Below are positions 26,201-34,616 of a DNA stretch of 64,000 nt, in pieces; position 1 is the stretch's first letter; the number at the start of each line of letters is the position of its first letter. A program made the position numbers and the translations under genes. The DNA comes from Actinoplanes sp. TBRC 11911. GTDB taxonomy: Bacteria; Actinomycetota; Actinomycetes; Mycobacteriales; Micromonosporaceae. The notes below the pieces were generated by a model. That model had not been told where the DNA came from and did not search any database. It worked only from the letters and a program-made list of their open reading frames with translations. The stretch covers positions 55,920 through 119,919 of the forward strand of contig NZ_JABBNC010000033.1 in NCBI RefSeq assembly GCF_012933445.1. Direction: 5' to 3'.

Positions 26201-26490
26201 ACGAACTCGACCACGACGCTGGCCGAGCCCTCACGGGTCGTGGACGTCACCTTGTCGACGCCGTCGATGCCCTTGACGGCGTCCTCGATCGGCTCGGTGA
26301 CCTGGTCCTGGATGATCTCCGGACCGGCACCGGGCAGGGCCGCGCCGACGAACGCCGCGGGCAGCTCGATCGACGGGAACAGCTGCTGCTTAAGGGATGG
26401 GATGGCGAACAGCCCGAAGCCGGTGATCACGATCGCGATCAGCGCGACGAGCCCTCTATTGGCGAGACTGAGCCGGGTCAGGATTGACAT
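23221..26490 (-). CDS. RND-family (AcrB/SwrC-like) efflux permease
   Basis: A 1089-residue proton-driven exporter with the RND duplication: TM1 at about 10-30, a large extracytoplasmic loop, TM2-6 at about 335-500, a second loop, and TM8-12 at about 845-1000. The proton-relay aspartate pair is in GRVVDDSIVVLENI. The charged C-terminal tail (about 1010-1089) is Glu/Pro-rich. In monoderm bacteria such proteins act without an outer-membrane channel. The ATG at 26490 has GGGGGAG upstream. The divergent marR gene and direct repeats in the shared promoter suggest MarR control. Confidence 0.92.
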   Translation of the reverse strand: MSILTRLSLANRGLVALIAIVITGFGLFAIPSLKQQLFPSIELPAAFVGAALPGAGPEIIQDQVTEPIEDAVKGIDGVDKVTSTTREGSASVVVEFVYGTDIATAVNQLTTAVNRIQPTLPDNVEPTIFAGGTDDIPAIILAASGGSSESDLLAKLNSTVVPELNAIDGVRDTQVTGAREAQVVITPDLRKVAAAGVDPKSLTTVLQANGVSIPAGTVVDGQTALNVQVGTPVSSVDQLKGLFLTGARGPVKLSDVATVESKLPAPTSFTRTDGVDSLGIAVTARPDGNPVDISHQVRDKLADLEKDSGAKLTVITDQAPFVERSIKGLTEEGLLGLLMAVIVILVFLLSVRSTLVTAVSIPLSVLIALIALWIGDYSLNLLTLGALTIAIGRVVDDSIVVLENIKRHLEYGEPKVHAITAAVREVAGAVTASTLTTVAVFAPIALVGGLVGQIFSSFAITVTVALLASLLVALTVIPALAYWFLKPPAANADTEAIRRAAEEKERGSPLQRGYLPVIRFATTRRWTTVLIGIAVLIGTFVLSTGLKTNFLDQSGQDTISMEQSLPVGTSLATTDAAAKQVEGVLAARDDVKTYQVTVGNGDFNPFAGSGGASGASFNIALDEGVDATKVTDELRAKFDSMSGIGDVKIGGQDSAGFGTQLAVDVQASDEQALATATDQVQKVVAGTADTTDVESSLAASVPRLDVAVKRDAAARAGLTEAAIGQSVAGAFRSAPAGRITVDGTTQDVVVSFGTPPADPAALRALPISTPRGVVRLDQVADVRQVAGPEQVTRTDGNRSASVTATYTGPNLSKATADLKKNLDALTLPAGASYSIGGVSADQADAFKQLGLAVLAAIAIVFIIMVATFRSLIQPFILLVSIPFAATGAIALLLITGTALGVPALIGVLMLVGIVVTNAIVLMDLINHYRVNGMGVQEAVIEGGRHRLRPILMTAIATIFALLPMALGITGEGGFISQPLAIVVIGGLVSSTLLTLVLVPTLYTMVENRKEKRRLKRAAKRGEIDLFPVPPVDEAPRDEEPQEPDEEQVPVPATNGGGAHEAQPSGALRGYTDQFEVLKMPKRRPEQPPA

Positions 26491-26504
26491 GGGCGCTCCC
26501 CCGA

Positions 26505-26538
26505 GAATAGTTCGGCCGACATGAATAGTTTGCCCGAC
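26505..26538. promoter_or_regulatory. paired direct repeats in the RND/marR promoter
   Basis: GAATAGTTCGGCCGAC (26505-26520) recurs as GAATAGTTTGCCCGAC (26523-26538), 14 of 16 bases identical with an 18-base period. They lie just upstream of the RND start codon in the divergent region shared with marR. They are candidate operator sites for the MarR protein; this is inference from position. Confidence 0.5.
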
Positions 26539-26633
26539 GCGAACAAATGGTTTTCCGCCGGGGTGCGCTGGTAGCGTCCGACACAAGATGGACGCCGATC
26601 GGCCATCAGCGCGTCACAGAGAAGGGTTGGGCG

Positions 26634-27080
26634 GTGGCCGAGAACCAACAGCTCATCGCGGACATTATGGCCACGCAGCAGCTGCTGCAGGCCCGGTTTG
26701 GGTATGACCGCGCGGACCCGCTGTTCTCCTCCCACCTGACGTTGTCGCAGCTCAAAATCCTCATGCTGCTCGCGCAGCACGGGAGTATGCCGGGCGGCGA
26801 GCTCGCCCGGACGCTCGGCATCGGCCTCGCGGCTCTGAGCGGCATGGTCGACCGGCTGGTGGTGCAGGACTTCGTGACGCGCACGGAGGACCTGCACGAC
26901 CGGCGAGTGCGCCGGATCGGCCTCACGAAACAGGGATCAGCACTCATCGCGAACATCTTCAACGCCGGGGAGGAGAAGATGCGTACGCTACTCAGTCGCC
27001 TCTCAGCCGAGGAACTGGGGTTGGTCGATCAGGCGATGAAGCTGCTCCTGAACGCGGCTTCGTCCTCAGGCGAGGCCTAG
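26634..27080 (+). CDS. MarR-family transcriptional regulator
   Basis: A 148-residue winged-helix dimer-type regulator. The recognition region reads GGELARTLGIGLAALSGMVDRLVVQDFVTR and the wing DLHDRRVRRIGLTKQG (DxRxxRIxLT is the MarR wing signature). GTG 26634 is chosen for its AGAAGGG site and family length; an earlier in-frame start would add 29 unrelated residues. It is divergent from the RND pump, the usual target arrangement. The 3' end overlaps thrC by 15 bases tail to tail. Confidence 0.88.
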   Translation: MAENQQLIADIMATQQLLQARFGYDRADPLFSSHLTLSQLKILMLLAQHGSMPGGELARTLGIGLAALSGMVDRLVVQDFVTRTEDLHDRRVRRIGLTKQGSALIANIFNAGEEKMRTLLSRLSAEELGLVDQAMKLLLNAASSSGEA

Positions 27081-28115
27081 CTCCCGGGCCGCGACCAGCA
27101 TGTCGTTGCGGATGATGGTGGGCGACGGCGCCGTCGAGATCGCCCACTCCGGATCCTTGAGCCCGTGCCCGGTCACCGTGCAGACCACTGTGGACCCGGC
27201 CGGCACCTGCCCGGCCTCCGCCTGCTGCAGCAGCCCCGCCACGCTGGCCGCGCTGGCCAGCTCGACGAACACACCCGAATCGCGAGCCAGCATCCGGTAC
27301 GCCGTGAGGATCTCCCGGTCGGTCACCGCCTCGATCATGCCGCCGGACGCGTCGCGGGCATCGAGCGCCTTGGTCCAGCTGGCCGGGTTCCCGATCCGGA
27401 TCGCGGTGGCGATGGTGGACGGTTCGTTGACCACCTCGTTGCGCACGATCGGGGCTGCGCCGGCCGCCTGGAAGCCGAACATCTTGGGCGTGTGCGTGGC
27501 CCGGCCCAGCGCGTGGTCCTCCTGGTAGCCCATCCAGTAGGCCGAGATGTTGCCGGCGTTGCCCACCGGGAGGCAGTGGATGTCGGGCGCGTCGCCGAGC
27601 GCCTCGACGATCTCGAACGCCGCGGTCTTCTGCCCGTGCAGCCGGTAGATGTTCACCGAGTTGACCAGCGAGACCGGGAAGTCCTGGGCCAGCTTCGAGG
27701 CGAGCATGAGGCAGTCGTCGAAGTTGCCGGTGACCTGCAGCAGCTTGGCGCCGTGCACCAGCGCCTGGGCCAGCTTGCCCAGCGCGATCTTGCCCTGCGG
27801 CACGAGCACCGCGCAGGTCAGGCCGGCCCGGGCCGCGTACGCCGCGGCGGACGCACTCGTGTTGCCGGTGGACGCGCAGATGATCGCCTTGGAGCCGTCC
27901 TCGACCGCCTTGGACACGGCCACCGTCATGCCGCGGTCCTTGAACGACCCGGTCGGGTTGGCGCCCTCGACCTTGAGGTACACGTCGGCGCCGACACGCT
28001 GCGACAGCACCGGGGCCGGTAGCAGCGGCGTGTTGCCCTCGTGCAACGTGACCACGGGCGTGGCGTCGGAAACCGGAAGGCGGTCCCGGTACGCCTCGAT
28101 GAGTCCCCGATACAT
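27066..28115 (-). CDS. thrC: threonine synthase
   Basis: PLP enzyme converting O-phosphohomoserine to threonine. The 349-residue short form is typical of actinobacteria. The PLP lysine is K59 in NPTGSFKDRGM, and STGNTSAS, PVGNAGN and TGHGLKDP are the phosphate-binding and active-site loops. It starts one base after the hom stop, so both are expressed together. Confidence 0.95.
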   Translation of the reverse strand: MYRGLIEAYRDRLPVSDATPVVTLHEGNTPLLPAPVLSQRVGADVYLKVEGANPTGSFKDRGMTVAVSKAVEDGSKAIICASTGNTSASAAAYAARAGLTCAVLVPQGKIALGKLAQALVHGAKLLQVTGNFDDCLMLASKLAQDFPVSLVNSVNIYRLHGQKTAAFEIVEALGDAPDIHCLPVGNAGNISAYWMGYQEDHALGRATHTPKMFGFQAAGAAPIVRNEVVNEPSTIATAIRIGNPASWTKALDARDASGGMIEAVTDREILTAYRMLARDSGVFVELASAASVAGLLQQAEAGQVPAGSTVVCTVTGHGLKDPEWAISTAPSPTIIRNDMLVAARELGLA

Positions 28116-28116
28116 C

Positions 28117-29430
28117 TCAGACCCCTCCCTCGACCCGCAGCACGCTGGCGATGGATCGGACGATGTCCAGCTTGGACAGCGACTCCACGGTGGCCGCGAG
28201 GTTCGCGTCCGGCGCGCCGTGCGTCACGATGACCAGCTTGGCGTCCTGGTCGCGGCCGGATTGGCGGACCGTCGCGATGGACACCTCGTGGTGCGCGAAG
28301 ACGCCGGCCACGGTGGCCAGCACGCCCTGCCGATCGGCCACGTCCAGGCTGATGTGATAGCGGGTGACCGCCTCGCCCATCGGCCGGATCGGCAGGTGGG
28401 CGTAGTTGCTCTCGCTCGGCGCGCGGGTCCCGGAGAGCCGGTTGCGCGCGGCCGCCACGATGTCGCCGAGGACCGCGCTCGCGGTCGGCGTGCCGCCCGC
28501 CCCCGGGCCGTAGAACATGAGCTGCCCGGCCGCCTCCGCCTCGACGAAGACCGCGTTGAACGCGTCGCCGACGCTGGCCAGCGGGTGGCTCCGCGGAATC
28601 ATCGCCGGATACACCCGCACGCTGACCGACTCCGTCCCGCTGGAATCGGGGCCGCGCTCGCAGATGCAGAGCAGCTTGATCGTGCAGCCCATCTCCTTGG
28701 CGCTGGCCACGTCGCCGGCGGTCACCCCGGTCATGCCCTCGCGGAACACGTCGGCCGCGGTCACCCGGGTGTGGAACGCCAGCGAGGCGAGGATGGCCGC
28801 CTTGGCCGCGGCGTCGAAGCCCTCCACGTCGGCGGTCGGGTCGGCCTCCGCATAGCCCAGCTCGGTGGCCTCGTCCAGGGCCTCGCCGAAGCCGGCGCCG
28901 GAGGAGTCCATCGAGGAGAGGATGAAGTTGGTGGTGCCGTTCACGATGCCGGTCACCTTCGTGACCCGGTCGCCGTGCAGCGACTCGCGCAGCGGGCGCA
29001 GCAGCGGGATGGCCCCGGCGACCGACGCCTCGTAGTAGAGGTCGGCGTTGCCCTCGGCGGCCGCGTCGTGCAGCGAGGCGCCGTCCTCGGCGAGCAGTGC
29101 CTTGTTCGCGGTCACCACGCTCTTGCCCGCGCGCAGCGCCTCGACCAGCCAGCCGCGGGCCGGCTCGATGCCGCCGACCACCTCGATGACCACGTCGACG
29201 TCGTCGCGCTTGACCAGGCCCAGCGCGTCGCTGGTGAACAGGCCCGGAGCCACCGGCAGGTCGCCGCGCGCACGACCGATGCGGCGCACCGCGACGCCGA
29301 CCAGCTCCAGCCGCGCGCCGATCCGGGCCGTCAGGTCGTCGGCCTGCTCGTGCAGCAGGCGGACCACTTCCGAGCCGACGGTGCCGCAGCCGAGCAGGGC
29401 CAGGCGTACGACGGGTTTTGCTGCGCTCAT
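28117..29430 (-). CDS. hom: homoserine dehydrogenase
   Basis: Reduces aspartate semialdehyde to homoserine. The 437-residue protein has an N-terminal NAD(P) fold with GCGTVG (about 14-19), the catalytic domain with the signature GIVNGTTNFIL and GYAEADPTADVEG, and a C-terminal ACT domain (about 355-432) for feedback control. ATG 29430 overlaps the lysA stop (ATGA), giving the unit lysA-hom-thrC. The ACT domain implies threonine inhibition. Confidence 0.95.
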   Translation of the reverse strand: MSAAKPVVRLALLGCGTVGSEVVRLLHEQADDLTARIGARLELVGVAVRRIGRARGDLPVAPGLFTSDALGLVKRDDVDVVIEVVGGIEPARGWLVEALRAGKSVVTANKALLAEDGASLHDAAAEGNADLYYEASVAGAIPLLRPLRESLHGDRVTKVTGIVNGTTNFILSSMDSSGAGFGEALDEATELGYAEADPTADVEGFDAAAKAAILASLAFHTRVTAADVFREGMTGVTAGDVASAKEMGCTIKLLCICERGPDSSGTESVSVRVYPAMIPRSHPLASVGDAFNAVFVEAEAAGQLMFYGPGAGGTPTASAVLGDIVAAARNRLSGTRAPSESNYAHLPIRPMGEAVTRYHISLDVADRQGVLATVAGVFAHHEVSIATVRQSGRDQDAKLVIVTHGAPDANLAATVESLSKLDIVRSIASVLRVEGGV

Positions 29431-30812
29431 CCAACATCCAATGCGAGCAGGTCGTCCTCGGTCTCCCGGCGGACGATCACGCGCGAGGCGCCGTCGCGAA
29501 CCGCCACCACGGGCGGCCGAGGCACGTGGTTGTAGTTGCTGGCCATGCTCCGGCAATACGCACCGGTGCCCGGCACGGCGAGAAGGTCTCCGGGCTGTAC
29601 GTCCGCGGGCAGGAATTCATCCTTCACGACGATGTCCCCGGATTCACAATGCTTTCCCACGACGCGGGCGAGCATCGGCTCGGCGACACTGCGGCGCCCC
29701 GCCACGGTGGCCGAGTAGGACGCGTCGTACAGGGCGGTCCGGATGTTGTCGCTCATGCCGCCGTCGACGCTCACGTACGTACGGATGCCGTCGACGTCCT
29801 TGACCGTGCCCACCTCGTACAGGGTGAACACGGCGGGACCGACGATGGCCCGGCCCGGCTCGATGGAGAGCCGGGGCACGCGCAGCGAGTTGATCTCGCA
29901 CTCCGACTCGACGATCTTGTTGATGCGTTTGGCCAGGTCACCCGGGCTGGAGGGGTCGTCCTGGGTGGTGTACGCGATGCCGAAGCCGCCGCCGAGGTCG
30001 AGTTCGGCCAGCTCGACGCCGCGCGCGTCACGGATCTGCGCCTGCAGCTCCAGCACCCGCTTCGCGGCGACCTCGAAGCCGCTGGTGTCGAAGATCTGCG
30101 AGCCGATGTGCGAGTGCAGGCCACGCAGGTCGAGCACGCCCTCGTCGAGGATCTTGGTGGCCGCCTGGAACGCCGCGCCGCCGGCCAGCGAGAAGCCGAA
30201 CTTCTGGTCCTCGTGGGCGGTGGCGATGAACTCGTGTGTGTGAGCTTCGACACCGACCGTGACGCGGACGAGGACGCTGGGCCTTTTGTTCCTCTTTCGG
30301 GACATTTCCGTTAGACGGGATATTTCGTCGAATGAGTCGACAACGATGCGGCCGACGCCAGCGTCGAGTGCGCGGGACAATTCGGATACCGACTTGTTGT
30401 TGCCGTGGAAGCCGATCCGCTCCGGCGGGAACCCGGCCTTGAGGGCGACCGCCAGTTCACCGCCCGAGCACACGTCGAGGAAGAGGCCCTCCTCCTCGAT
30501 CACCCGCACGACCGCCTTGCACAGGAACGACTTGCCCGCGTAGTAGACGTCCGCGCCGGCGAACGCCGACACGAAGTCCCGGCAGCGTCCGCGCAGGTCC
30601 TCCTCGTCCAGGAAGTACGCCGGGGTGCCGTACTCGGCCGCGAGGTCCTCGATGGCGACGCCGCCGATCTCCAGCGACCCGTTTCCGGTGCGCCGGACCG
30701 TGCGCGGCCACAGATGCGGGACGAGGGCGTTGACGTCCTCCGGGGTACGCAGCCAGGCCGGTCCCCGGTAACCCAGGTCGCCGTGCAGCGCCCCGGCCTC
30801 ATGAGCTCGCAT
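29427..30812 (-). CDS. lysA: diaminopimelate decarboxylase
   Basis: Last step of lysine synthesis, PLP dependent. The 461-residue fold-type III protein has the PLP lysine K94 in YYAGKSFLCKA, the glycine-rich phosphate loop LGGGFGIAY, the HSHIGSQI motif, and the substrate Cys-Ser-Gly motif DVCSGGE. It lies between argS and hom and is coupled to hom by ATGA. The stop of argS lies 4 bases before its ATG. Confidence 0.96.
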   Translation of the reverse strand: MRAHEAGALHGDLGYRGPAWLRTPEDVNALVPHLWPRTVRRTGNGSLEIGGVAIEDLAAEYGTPAYFLDEEDLRGRCRDFVSAFAGADVYYAGKSFLCKAVVRVIEEEGLFLDVCSGGELAVALKAGFPPERIGFHGNNKSVSELSRALDAGVGRIVVDSFDEISRLTEMSRKRNKRPSVLVRVTVGVEAHTHEFIATAHEDQKFGFSLAGGAAFQAATKILDEGVLDLRGLHSHIGSQIFDTSGFEVAAKRVLELQAQIRDARGVELAELDLGGGFGIAYTTQDDPSSPGDLAKRINKIVESECEINSLRVPRLSIEPGRAIVGPAVFTLYEVGTVKDVDGIRTYVSVDGGMSDNIRTALYDASYSATVAGRRSVAEPMLARVVGKHCESGDIVVKDEFLPADVQPGDLLAVPGTGAYCRSMASNYNHVPRPPVVAVRDGASRVIVRRETEDDLLALDVG

Positions 30813-30815
30813 GAC

Positions 30816-32480
30816 CTACATCCTCTCGGGCGCTGAGACGCCCAGCAGGCCCAAACCATTCGCAATCACCGTACGGGTGGCGTCGTTCAGCCAAAGCCTT
30901 GCACGGTGCAGATCGCTGATCGGCTCGTCGCCCAGCGGGAGGACCCGGCATTTGTCGTAGAAGCGGTGGTACGCGCCGGAGACCTCCTCCAGGTACCGCG
31001 CCACGTGGTGCGGCTCGCGCAGCTGCGCCGACCGGGCCACCACGTCCGGGTACTCGCCCAGGGCCTTGAGCAGATCGTTCTCCTTCTCGTGGGCGAGCAG
31101 CTCCGGGTGGAAATCGTCCGCCTCGCCCCGGGTCAGGCCCACGTCCGCGGCGTTGCGCGCGACGCCGGCCGTGCGGGCGGCGACATATTGCACGTAGTAG
31201 ACCGGGTTCTCGCGGGTCGCGCTGGTCCACAACTCGACGTCCAGGTCGATCGGCGAGTCGGACGAATAGCGCGCCAGGGCGTACCGGGTCGCGTCCACAC
31301 CCAGCGCGTCGACGAAGTCCTCCAGTGTCACCACCGTGCCGGCGCGCTTGCTCATCCGCACCGGCTCCCCGTCGCGTACGAGATTGACCAACTGGCCGAT
31401 GAGGATCTCGAGGTTCTTCTCCGGGTCGTCGCCGAAGCAGGCCACCATCGCCTTCATCCGGCCGATGTAACCGTGGTGATCGGCGCCCAGCATGATCACG
31501 ACCCGGTCGAAGCCGCGCTTGCGCTTGTCCAGGTAGTAGGCGCAGTCGGCGGCGAAATACGTCCAGTCGCCGTCGGACTTGCGCAGCACCCGGTCCTTGT
31601 CGTCGCCGAACTCGGTGGTGCGCAGCCAGGTCGCGCCGTCCGCCTCGAAGATGTGCCCCTGCGTGCGCAGCGTCTCGAGCGCCTCGTCCAGCTCGCCGCG
31701 CGCGTGCAGATCCTTCTCGTTGAAGTACGTGTCGAACCGGACGCCGAACTCGGTCAGCGACGCCTTGATCTCGGCGAACATCAGGTCCACGCCGACCCGC
31801 CGGAAGGTCTCCAGGGCCACCGGCTCACCGACGCTCAGCACCTCGGGGGCCTCCGCCAGCACCGCCTGCGCGATCTCCGCGATGTACGCGCCGCCGTATC
31901 CGTCCTCCGGGGCCGGGTCGCCCTTCGCGTTCGCGTACAGGGAACGGGCGAATCGGTCGATCTGGGACCCGGCGTCATTGAAGTAATACTCCGTGCCGAC
32001 CTCGGCGCCGGCCGCGCGCAGCAGCCGCGAGAGCGCGTCACCGACCGCGGCCCATCGGACACCACCGATGTGCACGGGGCCGGTGGGGTTCGCGGAGACG
32101 AATTCCAGATTGATTCGTTCCCTCTTCAGGGTGTCGGAATGGCCGTACGTCTGGCCGGCCAGCACGATGTCGCGGGCCAGTTGCCCGGCCGCGGCGGCGT
32201 CGAGCCGGATGTTGAGGAAGCCCGGCCCGGCGATCTCCACCGACTTGATCCCGGCCTGCTTGCTCAATGCCTCGGCCAGCTCGGCGGCCAGCTCACGCGG
32301 CGCGACGCCGGCCTTCTTGCCCAGCTGCAGGGCCAGCGTCGAGGCGTAGTCGCCGTGCTCGGGGTTGCGCGGACGCTCGACGGTCGTCGTCTCCGGAAGC
32401 TGCGACACGTCGAGCCCGCGGGTCTCGAACACGGCACGAGCAGCTGAGAGAACGGTGTCAGCAAGGTTGGCGGGAGTCAC
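30816..32480 (-). CDS. argS: arginyl-tRNA synthetase
   Basis: Class I synthetase charging tRNA-Arg. The 554-residue protein has an N-terminal additional domain with the Arg-specific motif, the HIGH-type motif as VHIGGVRW (about 136-143), and the KMSKS counterpart as RMSKRAG. The C-terminal anticodon-binding helical domain ends LGLLGVSAPERM. The GTG start at 32480 is the only one giving the conserved N-terminus. A tRNA-Arg gene lies about 1.6 kb away on the other strand. Confidence 0.96.
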   Translation of the reverse strand: MTPANLADTVLSAARAVFETRGLDVSQLPETTTVERPRNPEHGDYASTLALQLGKKAGVAPRELAAELAEALSKQAGIKSVEIAGPGFLNIRLDAAAAGQLARDIVLAGQTYGHSDTLKRERINLEFVSANPTGPVHIGGVRWAAVGDALSRLLRAAGAEVGTEYYFNDAGSQIDRFARSLYANAKGDPAPEDGYGGAYIAEIAQAVLAEAPEVLSVGEPVALETFRRVGVDLMFAEIKASLTEFGVRFDTYFNEKDLHARGELDEALETLRTQGHIFEADGATWLRTTEFGDDKDRVLRKSDGDWTYFAADCAYYLDKRKRGFDRVVIMLGADHHGYIGRMKAMVACFGDDPEKNLEILIGQLVNLVRDGEPVRMSKRAGTVVTLEDFVDALGVDATRYALARYSSDSPIDLDVELWTSATRENPVYYVQYVAARTAGVARNAADVGLTRGEADDFHPELLAHEKENDLLKALGEYPDVVARSAQLREPHHVARYLEEVSGAYHRFYDKCRVLPLGDEPISDLHRARLWLNDATRTVIANGLGLLGVSAPERM

Positions 32481-32565
32481 TCAACCATGCTATCGGGGGT
32501 AGAATCGTGCGCTCGGCGGCCACCCGAGCCCCGCCTTTCCTCTTAGAAAGAATTGACGAGGCACG

Positions 32566-33378
32566 ATGAGCATGAGCACGCCGGGTCCCGAGCGGAACCC
32601 GTCCACGGTCAAGGCCGGCAGAACGTCCGGTCAGGGCAAGCCCCCGGCCGGCAAAAAGGCGGGTGCGCAGGCCTCCCGGAAGCCCGGCCAGCGGCCGCCC
32701 ACCACGGGCAAGGGCGGCAAGGGCCGCCGGACGCCCGTCCCGATCAAGCCCGCGCGCAACTTCGCCCCGTGGATCGTGGCCGGCATCGTCGTGCTCATCG
32801 CCGGCGGCATCGTCGTGGCCGCCGTGATCGGCACGGTCCAGGGCTCCAAGGGCTGGGAAGACAAGATGGCCGACATCAAGGGCGTGGTCGACTACCGGGC
32901 GCAGAAGAACCCGCAGATCGACTCCCGGAACCACAAGGACGGCACCCTGCAGTACGCCACCACCCCGCCGGTCGGTGGCGACCACAATCCGCTGTGGCAG
33001 AACTGCATGGGCGACATCTACGACCAGCCGATCGCCAACGAGCACGCCGTGCACAGCCTCGAGCACGGCGCCGTCTGGGTGACGTACAAGCCCGGCCTGC
33101 CCGCCGACCAGATCAACGTGCTCCGCCAGAAGGTCGAGGGCAAGGAGTACATGTTGATGTCCCCGTACACGGGGCTCGACAAGAACGTGTCGCTGCAGGT
33201 CTGGGGTTACCAATACAAGACCGACGACGTTAACGACAAGAACATCGACGCCTTCATCAAGAACGGCCGGCTCAACGCCTCGATGGAACCCGGAGCAGCC
33301 TGCTCCAACGGCAACACCACCACCGGCCCGGTCACCGCGGCTTCCACCGGCGGCCCGGGCATGACCACGGGTAACTGA
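32566..33378 (+). CDS. DUF3105 membrane-anchored protein
   Basis: A 270-residue protein. A Lys/Pro/Gly-rich basic cytoplasmic tail (1-65) precedes one transmembrane helix (about 67-90) and an extracytoplasmic DUF3105 domain marked by PPVGGDHNPLWQNC and EHAVHSLEHGAVW. These His residues suggest metal binding, but the function of the family is unknown. It is followed after five bases by a DUF305 protein, a conserved actinobacterial pairing. It is divergent from argS. Confidence 0.85.
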   Translation: MSMSTPGPERNPSTVKAGRTSGQGKPPAGKKAGAQASRKPGQRPPTTGKGGKGRRTPVPIKPARNFAPWIVAGIVVLIAGGIVVAAVIGTVQGSKGWEDKMADIKGVVDYRAQKNPQIDSRNHKDGTLQYATTPPVGGDHNPLWQNCMGDIYDQPIANEHAVHSLEHGAVWVTYKPGLPADQINVLRQKVEGKEYMLMSPYTGLDKNVSLQVWGYQYKTDDVNDKNIDAFIKNGRLNASMEPGAACSNGNTTTGPVTAASTGGPGMTTGN

Positions 33379-33383
33379 TACAT

Positions 33384-34043
33384 ATGACGGTTTCCACCGA
33401 CGCGGGCGCTCCTGCTGAAGCCCCGGTCAACGGCGTCACACCGGGTCGCGGCAACCGCGGCCTGGTGTGGGTCATCGCGGCGCTGGTCGTCGGCGCGGTC
33501 CTCGGCCTCGGCGCCGGCCTGGTGATCCCGCACTTCACCAAGCCCGGCGACACCTCGGTCGAGGCCGGCTTCCTGCGCGACATGTCGACCCACCACGCCC
33601 AGGCCGTGGAGATGTCGATGATCGCCCACGCGAACTCGACCGACCCCGAGATCGTCAACCTCGCGGGTGACATCGCCCTGACCCAGCATGGCCAGATCAA
33701 CTACATGCAGGCGTGGCTGCGCCAGTGGAACCTCAGCCCGACCAGCTCCCAGCCGACGATGGCCTGGATGCCCGACTCGGCCGGCGAGGTGGTCAACGGC
33801 CTGATGCCCGGCATGGCCACCCCCGACCAGATGGCGGCCCTGCGCAAGGCGACCGGCAAGCAGCTGGACATCCAGTATCTGACGCTGATGCGCAACCACC
33901 ACCTGGGCGGCATCCACATGGCCCAGGAGGCCCAGGACCTGTCCGGCAACAAGGACGTGGACTGGCTGGCCGGCACGATGGTCAGCGGCCAGCAGAGCGA
34001 GCTCAACCTGATCGACGGCCTGCTGCAGAAGCTCCAGGGTTAA
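33384..34043 (+). CDS. DUF305 membrane-anchored protein
   Basis: A 219-residue protein with one transmembrane helix (about 25-47) and an extracytoplasmic helical DUF305 domain. The two family motifs DMSTHHAQAVEMS (about 67-79) and MRNHHLGGIHMA (about 172-183) are intact; these His/Met clusters resemble copper or other metal ligands. It is in an operon with the DUF3105 gene. Function is inferred as metal handling and is unproven. Confidence 0.85.
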   Translation: MTVSTDAGAPAEAPVNGVTPGRGNRGLVWVIAALVVGAVLGLGAGLVIPHFTKPGDTSVEAGFLRDMSTHHAQAVEMSMIAHANSTDPEIVNLAGDIALTQHGQINYMQAWLRQWNLSPTSSQPTMAWMPDSAGEVVNGLMPGMATPDQMAALRKATGKQLDIQYLTLMRNHHLGGIHMAQEAQDLSGNKDVDWLAGTMVSGQQSELNLIDGLLQKLQG

Positions 34044-34091
34044 CCGGTTGGCGACGCTCTCCGGGGGCCTGCTAGGCTTCTGAACCACTGA

Positions 34092-34163
34092 GCCCCCGTA
34101 GCTCAGGGGATAGAGCGTCGCCCTCCGGAGGCGAAAGCGCAGGTTCGAATCCTGCCGGGGGCA
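34092..34163 (+). tRNA. tRNA-Arg(CCG)
   Basis: A full cloverleaf is readable. Acceptor GCCCCCG pairs with CGGGGGC, the D-stem is GCTC/GAGC, and the anticodon stem TCGCC/GGCGA encloses loop CTCCGGA with anticodon CCG. The T-arm is GCAGG-TTCGAAT-CCTGC and the discriminator is A. CCA is not encoded. It marks the boundary between core genes and the accessory island, and tRNA-Arg genes are common integration sites. No duplicate of its 3' end was found by eye. Confidence 0.95.
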
Positions 34164-34181
34164 CGACCGAGGGTGGGGTCT

Positions 34182-34240
34182 GTTTGCGGAGAGCGCAAAC
34201 CTTATCGCTCGCGCGTTATTCCTGGGGGCCGAGCCCCCAG
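34182..34240. terminator. tandem hairpins downstream of the tRNA
   Basis: GTTTGCG/CGCAAAC (34182-34188 with 34194-34200) is followed by CTGGGGGC/GCCCCCAG (34222-34229 with 34233-34240). A third GC hairpin follows around 34248-34266. They probably terminate the tRNA transcript and the opposing AlpA-like gene, whose last codons run through the second and third hairpins. Confidence 0.5.
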
Positions 34241-34545
34241 ACCCCACGCCGGGGGTGACCCCCGGACCCCCAACACCTTTCGTGTTCAGTGGAGTGGGAG
34301 GCTCGTGGATTTGCGGTGATCCACCGGTCGATGTCGGCGGTTAGCCATACTCGGCCGGCGTTGAGATAGGCCAACGGGGTCGGGAAGTTGTCGTGTCGGC
34401 TTAGCTGCTCGAACTTGGTCGCTGAGACTCTCAGCCGATCCTGAATTTCTTGAGAACCCATCAAGTTGGTTCCGAACGGCGGACCCTGTTCGTCCCAGTG
34501 TTCCGCCTGGGGGTCGCCGTCGGCATTTCGGCTCAGCCTCCACAT
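34216..34545 (-). CDS. AlpA/excisionase-like helix-turn-helix protein
   Basis: A 109-residue protein whose middle (about 29-80) fits a MerR-like winged helix of the AlpA/Xis type: SQEIQDRLRVSATKFEQL, then PTPLAYLNAGRVWLTADIDRW. Such proteins bind DNA and direct excision or activate integrase genes in mobile islands. The last ~18 residues are encoded by the repetitive hairpin DNA and are probably not conserved. An upstream GTG (34557) is an alternative start. Two identical palindromes lie 70-130 bases upstream. Confidence 0.6.
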   Translation of the reverse strand: MWRLSRNADGDPQAEHWDEQGPPFGTNLMGSQEIQDRLRVSATKFEQLSRHDNFPTPLAYLNAGRVWLTADIDRWITANPRASHSTEHERCWGSGGHPRRGVWGLGPQE

Positions 34546-34616
34546 GGGTCTGACCACGCGATCTCGCCGTCATGATGCGCGTGCGCGCTCATCCAGCACC
34601 ACCTCCGTCAGTGTTC

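Noticed and set aside
23314..26487. A 1057-residue open frame antisense to the RND pump
   Set aside because: Composition is His/Arg/Asp/Gly-rich without hydrophobic or family features. It mirrors the codon bias of the pump gene and has no ribosome site.
34140..34163. tRNA 3' end as an attachment site with a second copy in the window
   Set aside because: No second copy of the T-arm to discriminator sequence was seen downstream. The integrases present are Tn554-like, which need not use tRNA genes.
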